Assembly: GCA_947496175.1 (NCBI GenBank)
Contig: CANMBU010000002.1
Location: 558,001 to 622,000 of the forward strand
Direction of reading: 5' to 3'
Length of the DNA stretch: 64,000 bases
Origin: an uncultured Roseovarius sp.
GTDB lineage: Bacteria > Pseudomonadota > Alphaproteobacteria > Rhodobacterales > Rhodobacteraceae
Shown here: one piece after another, positions 17,673-25,745 of the stretch
Position numbering within the stretch: position 1 is the stretch's first letter
How the letters are laid out: every line of letters begins with the position of its first letter
Notes under the pieces: generated by a model
What the model was told of the DNA's origin: nothing
What the model saw: only the letters and a program-made list of their open reading frames with translations
The model's database searches: none
Program-made: the position numbers and the translations under genes

Positions 17673-17939
17673 TTATTCCACCGTCAACGTTGTCTCTACC
17701 TGCGTACGATACGTCAACCGGAGCCCGGAATGGTCCACGTGCATTAAACGCAGAGTATACTTGCCGGGTCTGAGGCCGCTGTTGCGGTATTCCCGTGTAC
17801 CTTGGGGATTGTTGCGGGTCAGGCCATGAAAGCCAGACGAAACAGGCCCCTCTGGGGCGAAGATGCTGTCGTGTTCAAAGGCTTTGGCGATACCTTCTCA
17901 TATCGCGAAAACTTCGTAACGTGCGCCTGCTTCTAGATG
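17673..17939 (-). pseudogene. Decayed C-terminal gene fragment with an in-frame stop
   Basis: In the 329-bp gap after pntB, the minus strand from about 17897 to 17673 reads an open C-terminal segment of 74 residues. It includes NSGLRPGKYTLRLMHVDH and ends RTQVETTLTVE before TAA. It looks like a beta-rich extracellular domain end. The same frame is stopped by TGA at 17898-17900; upstream of it LEAGARYEVFAI continues in frame. No start codon or SD fits. I read this as the remnant of a lost gene, or less likely a real gene with a sequencing error at the stop. Family unknown. Confidence 0.45.
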
Positions 17940-18373
17940 ATGGGACCACATCCGCCCACGCCACTTGATCCCCACATTGAGACACCATCGGGATTCAAAC
18001 TTGCTGTGAAATCTGCATAAAGCCCCGAAAAACCCGATGTGCCCTTTGTCAGAATTTTGTCACCGTTTGCAACCAAGCTTTGTGTGGCCGGGTCAAATAC
18101 GGCGTTTCCCGAGACGGTTGTTGCGCGTACTTTACCTCCCGATACTCTGGACACTTTAACGACTATATCGAAATCCCCTTGGGGCGTTAGATTCGGCTGG
18201 CTGGATCTATCAAACAAAACCTGAAATCCAAGTTTTTCCTGGCCGCAAAAAAGATCTCCTTCCCAGATACCTGCAACGGGGGTCAGTTCCGGAGAAAAAC
18301 TCTCCGCCTCGGCTTGGGTTGAGAAAGCCGCAAATGCAGAAAAAGCGATTGCGGCGAAACCTTGGGATTTCAT
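17933..18373 (-). CDS. Hypothetical exported protein
   Basis: A 146-residue protein with a signal peptide (MKSQGFAAIAFSAFAAFSTQAEAE), so probably periplasmic. The mature part is short and beta-rich: VAGIWEGDLFCGQEKLGFQVLFD, then DIVVKVSRVSGGKVRATTVSG, ending in a Gly-rich tail. Two Cys (LFCG and GGCGP) might form a disulfide. I recognise no family. A small reading frame ends four bases upstream on the same strand, so the two may be co-transcribed. Base composition is lower in G+C than in the flanking genes. Confidence 0.65.
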   Translation of the reverse strand: MKSQGFAAIAFSAFAAFSTQAEAESFSPELTPVAGIWEGDLFCGQEKLGFQVLFDRSSQPNLTPQGDFDIVVKVSRVSGGKVRATTVSGNAVFDPATQSLVANGDKILTKGTSGFSGLYADFTASLNPDGVSMWGSSGVGGCGPII

Positions 18374-18376
18374 GAC

Positions 18377-18595
18377 TTAAGAAGTCCATCCGTAGGAAAC
18401 TTGATCATCGTGACGGTAGAATCCAGGGTATTCGCCTGTAAATTCACATATGCATGAGCCCTGTGGTCGGTTGATATTGGCGCGGCATTTGTGGGCAAAC
18501 CATTTGCTGACCGACCGTTTGAGACCGCCCGTCAAAGCATTGGGTGTGTATACCGTTGCATCCCTGTAACCCATTGATGCGAATAAAAAATCCAT
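18377..18595 (-). CDS. Possible small hypothetical protein
   Basis: A 72-residue reading frame directly upstream of the exported hypothetical gene, same strand, four-base gap. It has an ATG with a weak AGGGA sequence just before it, and reads MDFLFASMGYRDATVYTPN to HDDQVSYGWTS, with two Cys in SCIC. It shows no clear membrane segment or motif. Its placement favours a real gene, but the length and odd composition leave doubt. Confidence 0.35.
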   Translation of the reverse strand: MDFLFASMGYRDATVYTPNALTGGLKRSVSKWFAHKCRANINRPQGSCICEFTGEYPGFYRHDDQVSYGWTS

Positions 18596-18647
18596 TTCCC
18601 TGATCCCGTGGTTGGATTATATAAAGCATATCATTAGAGTTCAGATT

Positions 18648-19928
18648 ATGCCCCCATTCCAAGATCACCCCCTGCGTTACCAGCTTTCCAATGAGCTGCA
18701 TGCGCGCCCGTTTCCGTCCATTGCGGCCCCGACCACGGCTGTGTTTCTGGCCATCAAGCGCGTCGAGGGGGCCGCGGCGAGGGATCGCAGCGATGATCTG
18801 GACCATCTGATTGCACTGCTGGATCGCTACGGCGCTCCCCATCCACAACCCGGAGCCTCGCATTATTCGGGCGATTTGGGGCATTACCACCTCAAATGGG
18901 AAAGCCACACGGAATTCGTGACCTACACAGCTTTTCGCGACGGCGTGAGCGAGCGCCCCTTTGATCCAGCAGATTTTGAGGTTTTTCCCATAGATTGGCT
19001 TGAGGACTTGCCAGGACACCGGGTGACCTCTGCTCTGATCCGGGTGGAAACCGCAAAGAGCGACAAGGATTTTCATCAAGACGTGGCCGATCACTTCGTG
19101 TCAGAAAGCGTGGCGGTTGCGCGTGTTCTTGATGATACTGCGACCATTGCATGTGATTTTCGCATCGATTCCAGTGGCCACCTTCGGTTTCTGGTCAATG
19201 CGTCCAAAGAAGCCGGTGACCGCCGTGTGGGCCGTATCATTCAACGTCTTTGTGAGATTGAAACCTACAAGACCATGTCGATGCTGGGGCTGGCGCGGGT
19301 GCGCGAAATGAACCCGGAACTGGGCGCGCTGGACCAGCGCCTGACGCAGCTGATAGGCAACATGCCGGGCGGATCTGTGCGGGCTGAGGATACGCTTGAC
19401 GACCTTTTGGCGATCTCTGCCGAGCTTGAGGGTATGGTGGCGCGGTCATCCTATCGCTTTGGCGCATCCGCCGCTTATGAGCAGATCGTCAAGCAACGCA
19501 TCACCGTCTTGCGCGAAGAGCGCTTTGAGGGGCGGCAAACCTTTGGCGAGTTCATGATGCGCCGCTACGATCCGGCGATGCGCACGGTGCGCTCCACAAA
19601 AGAGCGGCTTGACGCCATGGCGGACCGCGCCATGCGCGCCGGTGAGCTTTTGCGCACACGGGTTGATGTGGAACGCAGCGCCCAGAACCAGGATGTGCTC
19701 GAAAGCATGAACCGCCGCGCCGATCTGCAACTGCGGCTGCAGCGCACGGTCGAGGGCCTCAGCGTCGTGGCGATCAGTTATTACGCGGTGTCACTGGCAG
19801 GATATGTTCTCTATCCGCTGGCAGAGCCGACGGGGCTCAGCAAAGACATGCTGACCGCAATCGTGGCACTGCCGACGCTCCTCTTTGTCTGGTGGATGGT
19901 GCGACGCATTCGGCAAAAGCTGGAGTGA
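18648..19928 (+). CDS. DUF3422 family membrane protein
   Basis: A 426-residue protein with the DUF3422 N-terminus PPFQDHPLRYQLSNELHARPFP and the family block LRFLVNASKEAGDRRVGRIIQRLCEIETYKTMSMLGL (positions about 170-210). A long helical region with many Arg and Glu follows (about 270-370), probably coiled coil, then two membrane helices near the C-terminus (VVAISYYAVSLAGYVLYPLA and LTAIVALPTLLFVWWMV) and a basic tail. Function unknown in the family. I start it at the ATG at 18648; the frame can extend to 18612. Confidence 0.9.
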   Translation: MPPFQDHPLRYQLSNELHARPFPSIAAPTTAVFLAIKRVEGAAARDRSDDLDHLIALLDRYGAPHPQPGASHYSGDLGHYHLKWESHTEFVTYTAFRDGVSERPFDPADFEVFPIDWLEDLPGHRVTSALIRVETAKSDKDFHQDVADHFVSESVAVARVLDDTATIACDFRIDSSGHLRFLVNASKEAGDRRVGRIIQRLCEIETYKTMSMLGLARVREMNPELGALDQRLTQLIGNMPGGSVRAEDTLDDLLAISAELEGMVARSSYRFGASAAYEQIVKQRITVLREERFEGRQTFGEFMMRRYDPAMRTVRSTKERLDAMADRAMRAGELLRTRVDVERSAQNQDVLESMNRRADLQLRLQRTVEGLSVVAISYYAVSLAGYVLYPLAEPTGLSKDMLTAIVALPTLLFVWWMVRRIRQKLE

Positions 19929-20062
19929 TAGGGCTGCCTGCTTTGCGAGTGCTGATCCGACGGGCGGTCTCAACACGATCTGGGCGCGGCGGGCTCAACG
20001 CGTACAATTATTACAAAGCGACAGAGGTCGCCAGGATTGTGCGCCTTTGGCCTGACGCTCGG

Positions 20063-20554
20063 CTAGCTTGCCTCAGAAGGCCGCACGATGTGAAAAGACC
20101 CGCTCATATAGGTCAGCGGCCGTTCACCCGCGTTGGAGATACCGGTGACATCACCGATACAAATGGCATGGCTTCCATGCACATGGCGGTGGGTCAAGCT
20201 GCAGGAGAATGCTGTGGCGCGGGGCAGAAGAGGGCCGAACTCCGTGTCGGCCACATCCAGCCCTTCGAACCGGTTAGGTTGATCGGCGTCAAACATGCCC
20301 GAAAAGCGCTTTGCCACTTCCACCGCGTCCTCTGCGAGGATGTTGACGCAAAACGTGCCGTTGGCCGCTACTGTCTGTGCAATGTTGCTGTCGGCCTTGA
20401 GGCAGACCAGAACAGAGGGTGGGTCGGCTGAGAGCGACGTGAAGGCACTTACAGTTGCCCCGGCTTTGCCCGCAGGACCATCTGTAGTAACCACGGTCAC
20501 GGTCGACGCCACCTGGCGCATGGCGGCGATAAAGGCGTCTCGCGGGTTGTTCAT
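20063..20554 (-). CDS. Flavin reductase-like domain protein
   Basis: A 163-residue protein of the flavin reductase (FMN-binding split barrel) family. It starts FIAAMRQVASTVTVVTTDGPAGKAG, has the VSAFTSLSADPPSVLVCL motif and NGTFCVNILAED, and ends in a Tyr-Met-Ser-Gly (YMSGSFHIV) block. Members supply reduced flavin to two-component monooxygenases such as HpaB, NtaA or DszC types. No partner monooxygenase is adjacent. Its ATG overlaps the stop of a small upstream frame (ATGA). Confidence 0.9.
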   Translation of the reverse strand: MNNPRDAFIAAMRQVASTVTVVTTDGPAGKAGATVSAFTSLSADPPSVLVCLKADSNIAQTVAANGTFCVNILAEDAVEVAKRFSGMFDADQPNRFEGLDVADTEFGPLLPRATAFSCSLTHRHVHGSHAICIGDVTGISNAGERPLTYMSGSFHIVRPSEAS

Positions 20555-20745
20555 ACACTGCTCCGGTCATAACGCAGGGGCGGATGATGCATTTTCACGC
20601 CACGCTGCGTTTCGGTGTCAACTTGCCACTGGAAATAGTGCATTGCCGGGGCAGGGTCAAAACGATCTGTGCGCGTGCCTTGTGACAGATTGCGCTTTGT
20701 GCCCCAAGCTCGTATCACCGCCTCTACAAAAGATGAGTGCTCCAT
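20551..20745 (-). CDS. Possible small protein ahead of the flavin reductase
   Basis: A 64-residue frame whose TGA overlaps the flavin reductase ATG as ATGA, the usual spacing of coupled genes. It reads MEHSSFVEAVIRAWGTKRN and then TDRFDPAPAMHYFQWQVDTE with good bacterial codon use. I know no family for it. Its ATG (20743-20745) shares bases with the divergent glycosyltransferase ATG (20744-20746) in the tetramer CATG. No strong SD is visible. Confidence 0.4.
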   Translation of the reverse strand: MEHSSFVEAVIRAWGTKRNLSQGTRTDRFDPAPAMHYFQWQVDTETQRGVKMHHPPLRYDRSSV

Positions 20746-21634
20746 GGCCCCAGACACGCCCGCCATTGCGATCCTTCCCTATCACATCAAGCCGGGGTTA
20801 ATCCCACGTCAGGTCGCTTTGGACGAGCTGTTCTGGCCGCTTGGGCGACCGGACCGGCTAAAGCGACCTGGGCAAACCTTGCGCGATCTTGCGGCAACGG
20901 ACCACCTGATAGCATTTGTCTCTACTGCTCTGCTTGCTCAGCCCTGGCGCGCAACACGTGCGCAACTGTCGGTCATGGTTCTGGAACCTGAGGCCATTCA
21001 TGCCAAACACATGCGACGGTTGCGGCGGTTCTATGGACGGTTTCATAGGGTTTTGAGCTGCAACGAAGGGCTGCTCAACGCCATTCCCAACGGCATTTTC
21101 TTCCCCTTAGGTGGCGTCTGGGCCGAGGATTGGCAGGAGCGATCGCATGAAAAGACGAAAATGTGCTCGCTCATAGCCTCGGCTAAGCGGGATTTGAGCG
21201 GCCATGTTTTGCGCCATGACACGGTGGATTGGGTGCGGGAAGAAGGCCTGGACGTTGATGTGATGGGGCTGGGCTATCAACCTTTCGACAAAAAGTCCGA
21301 CGGGCTGTCGCCATTTCGCTATTCCATCGTGATCGAGAATGTGCGTGAACGGAATTATTTCACCGAAAAACTGATTGATGCGGTGCTGTGCCAGTCTGTG
21401 CCGATCTACTGGGGGTGCCCTAATCTTGCGGACTTTATGGACGTTTCGGGCATGGTGATTTGCGAAACACAGGAAGATGTGCGCGAGGCTGTTTTGGCGA
21501 TGTCGGAAGACGGGTATGCGGCAAGGCTGCCTGGCCTCTTGAAAGCGCAAAAGGCGGCGGCGTCTTTTGCGGATGTGTACGACCGCGCCGCTCAGGCGGT
21601 GCTGGCGGCGTCCACTTCCGGCCAGATGCCATAG
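20744..21634 (+). CDS. Glycosyltransferase family 10 (fucosyltransferase)-like
   Basis: A 296-residue protein whose C-terminal half carries the GT10 donor-binding signature: FSIVIENVRERNYFTEKLIDAVLCQSVPIYWG maps to residues of the alpha-1,3-fucosyltransferase motif. The N-terminal half (IAILPYHIKPGLIPRQVAL to HAKHMRRLRRFYGRF) is less conserved. GT10 enzymes transfer fucose from GDP-fucose to surface glycans; other donors are possible in bacteria. The last 43 bp overlap a convergent glycosyltransferase gene. I start it at ATG 20744; a GTG at 20669 would add 25 residues. Confidence 0.82.
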   Translation: MAPDTPAIAILPYHIKPGLIPRQVALDELFWPLGRPDRLKRPGQTLRDLAATDHLIAFVSTALLAQPWRATRAQLSVMVLEPEAIHAKHMRRLRRFYGRFHRVLSCNEGLLNAIPNGIFFPLGGVWAEDWQERSHEKTKMCSLIASAKRDLSGHVLRHDTVDWVREEGLDVDVMGLGYQPFDKKSDGLSPFRYSIVIENVRERNYFTEKLIDAVLCQSVPIYWGCPNLADFMDVSGMVICETQEDVREAVLAMSEDGYAARLPGLLKAQKAAASFADVYDRAAQAVLAASTSGQMP

Positions 21635-22293
21635 CATTGATGCATGACAGCAGCAGTCGCGCGATTGGCTGCGTCCCGGGACTTGCCGCCCGCCGCATGG
21701 TCTTGCAAAGCGTGTGCATCGTCATAGGCGGGGCGAATAGCCGCGCGCGCCTCAGGGGATGTGATCAAAGAGATGCCTTGACGCGCCAGGTGGCCCGAAA
21801 GCCAGATGTCATCGACGCTCCAGGCTACCTCAGGCGGCGAAAGCTCCGCGCCACTCAGCCATTCTGGCCGAACGGAGATTCCACTGAATCCCTGAGCGAT
21901 GTCGTAACCAGTGCCTTGGCGCCCAATGCGTTTGATATCCCAAGCTTGGCCTGTCACAGCCGCATCCCGACCGCCCTTCAGCAACGCTGACGCCCAGTCT
22001 GGGCCATAGAGCCAATCATCGTCGCAATAGATCAGCCGCAAGTCCTGATCCGCCAAAGTTTGCGCGGCGATAAGTGCTTTGGTTGCGGGGCCGTGGTCGA
22101 TTTCAGACCATAGAAGCTCAACACCTTCTGGAAGACGCGGTGCTTTGACCGCGCCGGTAAATCGCCGATATTGGCGCGGTAGGGTCAAAAAGACAATTTC
22201 TGGCGCAGGGGTCTGCGCCAGAAGAGATGTCAGCACCGGACCAAGCCGGTCAAAGCGGGGCGGAATCGATGTCAGCGATACCGCGTAGCGCAT
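21592..22293 (-). CDS. Glycosyltransferase-like protein (GT-A fold)
   Basis: A 233-residue protein: AVSLTSIPPRFDRLGPVLTSLLAQ is a GT-A N-terminus, and LRLIYCDDDWLYGPDWASALL gives the acidic D-D-D motif that binds the divalent metal and sugar nucleotide. Later SVDDIWLSGHLARQG resembles the acceptor-side motif of family-2-like enzymes. It starts at ATG 22293, one base after the stop of the sat-cysC gene (TGA-T-ATG), so it is probably in the same operon. It overlaps the end of the convergent GT10 gene by 43 bp. Confidence 0.8.
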   Translation of the reverse strand: MRYAVSLTSIPPRFDRLGPVLTSLLAQTPAPEIVFLTLPRQYRRFTGAVKAPRLPEGVELLWSEIDHGPATKALIAAQTLADQDLRLIYCDDDWLYGPDWASALLKGGRDAAVTGQAWDIKRIGRQGTGYDIAQGFSGISVRPEWLSGAELSPPEVAWSVDDIWLSGHLARQGISLITSPEARAAIRPAYDDAHALQDHAAGGKSRDAANRATAAVMHQCYGIWPEVDAASTA

Positions 22294-22294
22294 A

Positions 22295-24373
22295 TCAACC
22301 CGCAATCAGGCCCATTTGTTCGAGCTTCAGAATGACCTGATGCGCGCAGTTGTCGACTTCGACATTCTCGGTCTCGACGCTTAATTCAGGGGTCTCCGGA
22401 ACGTCATAGGGATCTGAAATCCCAGTGAATTCCTTGATTTTGCCCTCACGCGCGAGTTTGTAGAGTCCCTTGCGATCACGCCGTTCGCATTCCTCGATCG
22501 ATGTTGCGACATGAACTTCGACAAACGCACCAAAGGCTTCAATATCTTCCCGCACAGCCCGGCGTGTCGTGGCATAGGGAGCAATCGGCGCACAGATGGC
22601 AATCCCGCCGTTCTTGGTGATCTCAGAGGCCACATACCCGATGCGGCGGATGTTGAGATCGCGGTGTTCCTTGGAAAAGCCCAGTTCAGAACTGAGGTTT
22701 TTTCGCACGATGTCGCCGTCAAGCAATGTCACCGGACGCCCGCCCATCTCCATCAGCTTGACCATAAGCGCGTTCGCGATTGTCGACTTGCCAGATCCGG
22801 AGAAACCAGTGAAGAAAACGGTAAAGCCTTGCTGGCTGCGCGGCGGCCGTGTTTTTCGCAGCTCTGTGACCACTTCGGGGAAGGAAAACCATTCCGGGAT
22901 CTCTAGCCCTTCGGCCAGACGTCGGCGCAGCTCGGTGCCTGAAATGTTGAGGATCGTGACGTTGTCCTTGTCGGCAATCTCATCCATCGGCTCATATTGA
23001 GCGCGTTCCTGCACATAGACCATGTGTTTGAAATCCACCATTTCGATGCCGATTTCGGCCTGATGCTCGCGGAACAGGTCTTGTGCATCGTAGGGGCCAT
23101 AGAAATCCTCACCGGCTGAGTTTTTGCCGGGTCCGGCGTGGTCACGACCGACGATAAAATGTGTGCAGCCGTGGTTTTTACGGATCAGGCCGTGCCATAC
23201 GGCTTCGCGCGGGCCGGCCATGCGCATCGCAAGGTTGAGTAGGCTCATGGTGGTGGTGGAGGCCGGGTACTTATCAAGGACTGCCTCATAGCACCGCACG
23301 CGCGTGAAATGATCCACATCGCCCGGTTTGGTCATGCCGACCACAGGATGAATGAGCAGGTTTGCCTGCGCCTCTTTGGCGGCACGGAAAGTCAATTCCT
23401 GATGCGCGCGGTGGAGCGGGTTGCGGGTCTGGAAGGCGACAACCTTGCGCCAGCCCAGCTTGCGGAAATAGGCGCGCAATTCATTTGGTGTGTCGCGGCG
23501 CGCGCGGAAATCGTAGTGCACAGGCTGCTGGATGCCAGTGACCGGGCCGCCAAGGTAGACCGAACCCGCAGTATTGTGCAGATAATTGACAGCCGGATGC
23601 GCATCATCGTCGGCGCCAAAGACCTTTTCGGCCTCGCGCGCTTTGTCTGGAGTCCAGCGGTCGGTAACCGTCATTGTACCGAGGATCACACCTTCCTGGT
23701 CGCGCAGGGCGATGTCCTGACCCAACTCAATCTTGTCGGCGAAATCTTCATTGACATCGAGGGTGACAGGCATGGGCCAGAGACTGCCATCGGCAAGGCG
23801 CATGTTCTCGACGACGCTGTCATAGTCAGCCTCGGTCAGGAACCCTTTGAGCGGGTTGAAGCCACCGTTCATCAAAAGCTCCAGATCACATATCTGGCGC
23901 GGGGTCATGTCCCAGCTGGTCAGGTCGGCGGCTTCAACCTTGAGTTTCTGCGCGCTTTCGTAAGAGACATAAAGTTCGGGGATGGGGGCGAGGTTACTTT
24001 GCACAATCGTTGTCCTGTGTTTGAGGGGTACTAGGCCGCTCGACGTGCCAGTCAGTTCGGCATGAAGAGCGTCATACTCGGCGAGTTTACGGGTGAGAAA
24101 CTGATCCGTGAGGCGGTTTTTTTCGGCTGCTCCACGGGTTGTGATCGCATAAGCGAAGCGTTGGCGTTTGTCCGGGCCGTCACGCTCACTGATCTTAATA
24201 AGACCAGCCTCGACAGCCCGCCGCAGTAGCGCATTGAGCCGGCCCAGCGAGATGCCGAGCGCCGACGCCGTTGCGCGCTGTGATGCCTCAGGCGCGACAT
24301 CAAGCTGGCGCAGCAGGCGGAAGAGCTGATCTTCCTCCTCCATGCTCGGTTTGGCGTCAGGTGACAATAGCAT
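22295..24373 (-). CDS. sat-cysC: wHTH regulator fused to sulfate adenylyltransferase and APS kinase (PAPS synthase)
   Basis: A 692-residue single reading frame. Residues about 10-110 are a MarR-like winged helix (FRLLRQLDV, SQRATASALGISLGRLNALLRRAVEAGLIK, FAYAITTRGAAEKNRLTDQFL), like regulators near exopolysaccharide clusters. From about 124 it is ATP sulfurylase: QTRNPLHRAH at 315-324 and GRDHAGPGK at 409-417. From about 515 it is APS kinase, with P-loop GFSGSGKS (523-530) and LDGDIVRKNLSSELGFS. Together they make APS then PAPS from sulfate and ATP. An in-frame GTG at 24004 with AGGA eight bases upstream could start the enzyme part alone. The ATG 24373 is preferred over GTG 24409, because the palindrome at 24391-24410 then lies upstream. 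Confidence 0.93.
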   Translation of the reverse strand: MLLSPDAKPSMEEEDQLFRLLRQLDVAPEASQRATASALGISLGRLNALLRRAVEAGLIKISERDGPDKRQRFAYAITTRGAAEKNRLTDQFLTRKLAEYDALHAELTGTSSGLVPLKHRTTIVQSNLAPIPELYVSYESAQKLKVEAADLTSWDMTPRQICDLELLMNGGFNPLKGFLTEADYDSVVENMRLADGSLWPMPVTLDVNEDFADKIELGQDIALRDQEGVILGTMTVTDRWTPDKAREAEKVFGADDDAHPAVNYLHNTAGSVYLGGPVTGIQQPVHYDFRARRDTPNELRAYFRKLGWRKVVAFQTRNPLHRAHQELTFRAAKEAQANLLIHPVVGMTKPGDVDHFTRVRCYEAVLDKYPASTTTMSLLNLAMRMAGPREAVWHGLIRKNHGCTHFIVGRDHAGPGKNSAGEDFYGPYDAQDLFREHQAEIGIEMVDFKHMVYVQERAQYEPMDEIADKDNVTILNISGTELRRRLAEGLEIPEWFSFPEVVTELRKTRPPRSQQGFTVFFTGFSGSGKSTIANALMVKLMEMGGRPVTLLDGDIVRKNLSSELGFSKEHRDLNIRRIGYVASEITKNGGIAICAPIAPYATTRRAVREDIEAFGAFVEVHVATSIEECERRDRKGLYKLAREGKIKEFTGISDPYDVPETPELSVETENVEVDNCAHQVILKLEQMGLIAG

Positions 24374-24390
24374 TACGAAACGACTCAAGG

Positions 24391-24410
24391 TGTGTTCACG
24401 TATGAACACA
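24391..24410. promoter_or_regulatory. Perfect inverted repeat upstream of the wHTH-sat-cysC gene
   Basis: The arms TGTGTTCA (24391-24398) and TGAACACA (24403-24410) are perfect reverse complements around the spacer CGTA. The site lies 18 bp upstream of the chosen ATG, where a promoter and an operator are expected. The gene encodes a winged-helix domain, so this is a good candidate for its own operator. That link is inference. Confidence 0.55.
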
Positions 24411-24533
24411 TGTCACAACTCGTTTCGCCTGAAAAGCCCTTACCTTGAGGGAAACGGATTGTTTCGAAGATGTTGTCGATAGGTCACGGGCGCTTGGGCG
24501 TTCTGATTGCAGTCACTCTGCAAAACCCAACCT

Positions 24534-25745
24534 TTAACGCGCTGTCCCAATCCGCTTTGACATGGGAGCGGCCGTTACGCCATGTGCGATGATCGACAAA
24601 AAGACGGTCATCGACACACACGCGAGCAAGGACGATTCCCCAACAAAATCATATTCATCAATTATGATGAGGGTAAACAGGATAGAGGCCAGTCCACGCG
24701 GTCCGAACCATCCCAAAAACAATTTCTCCCTTATTGCCAAGCCCGTGCCCAGGAGCGAAACCCAAATGGGCACCATACGCACGACGGTAAGGCAGAAGAT
24801 GGCAATAGTGACGGGAACCCAATTCACATGCGCGAGACCGCCTGGCAAAAGAACGGCGCCAAAAACGAAGAAGGACAGAATGGTCAATAGCTGTCCCATG
24901 CCTTCCATGAATTCGCTTATGAAGTGTATTTGGGATTTGTATGTATTTCCGAAAACCATGCCTGCTGTGAAGGCTGCGATGAAACCGTTTCCGCCAGCCG
25001 CTTCGGACAAAAAATATGCGGCAAACGCAACTGTTAGAAATGCTACTCCACCAGCTGCTTCAGCCATGAGTTGGCGCTCCTGCGCGGCACTCATGATCTT
25101 GGCAAACCCCCAGCCCAAGAGCAGACCTATCAAAGGGCCGAGCGTTATCTGCAAAAGGATTACTTTGCCCAGGTCGTCGACATGCGACCCACCTATCCCT
25201 GATGATGCCAGAATTGCGCCCATAAGAATGAATGGTAGAGCCAACCCGTCGTTCAGCCCGCTCTCTACATTGATCGTGTTTCGCAATTCCTCTGGTACGG
25301 TTTTGCCCGTGACAACAGTTTGACCCAACGCGGCATCCGTTGGTGTTAACACTGCAGCCGTCAACAAGGCGACACCCAGTCCACCGAAGGGATGTAGGGC
25401 GTACACCACAACGGTGCCGAACAACACAGTCAGAGGTAATCCAATCGATAACATACGCAACGCAAGCGAATACGTCTTTTTGAAAGCCTGAAAGCGCACA
25501 CGGCTCGCATCTGAAAACAGGACCAGCACCAAGGTAATCTCCGCCAAAAGCCGGGTTCCGTCATTCAGGATTTCGGGGGAGATCAAGGCGTCGAGCGGTT
25601 CTGAGCAGATATATCCAATAGCCGTAAAAATCATCGGCAGCGTTACAATGGTTTTGGCAATCGCATTGGAGAGGAGCGCGTAGACAAACACGCTGGCCAA
25701 TCCGAACAACAAAATCTGTTCGGGCGATGCTAAAAACGCTGACAT
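24534..25745 (-). CDS. Cation:proton antiporter, CPA1 family (NhaP-like)
   Basis: A 403-residue inner-membrane protein with about 12 hydrophobic segments. It has the CPA1 motifs TPTDAALGQTVV and NVESGLNDGLALPF; the Asn-Asp pair marks electroneutral Na+(K+)/H+ exchangers. It has no long C-terminal cytoplasmic domain, so regulation by a TrkC/CBS part is absent. I start it at the ATG at 25745, preceded by GGGAG; a GTG at 25784 would add 13 residues. Codon use is less GC-biased than in the neighbours, and the 426 bp upstream hold no gene, which may mean a later acquisition. Confidence 0.88.
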   Translation of the reverse strand: MSAFLASPEQILLFGLASVFVYALLSNAIAKTIVTLPMIFTAIGYICSEPLDALISPEILNDGTRLLAEITLVLVLFSDASRVRFQAFKKTYSLALRMLSIGLPLTVLFGTVVVYALHPFGGLGVALLTAAVLTPTDAALGQTVVTGKTVPEELRNTINVESGLNDGLALPFILMGAILASSGIGGSHVDDLGKVILLQITLGPLIGLLLGWGFAKIMSAAQERQLMAEAAGGVAFLTVAFAAYFLSEAAGGNGFIAAFTAGMVFGNTYKSQIHFISEFMEGMGQLLTILSFFVFGAVLLPGGLAHVNWVPVTIAIFCLTVVRMVPIWVSLLGTGLAIREKLFLGWFGPRGLASILFTLIIIDEYDFVGESSLLACVSMTVFLSIIAHGVTAAPMSKRIGTAR

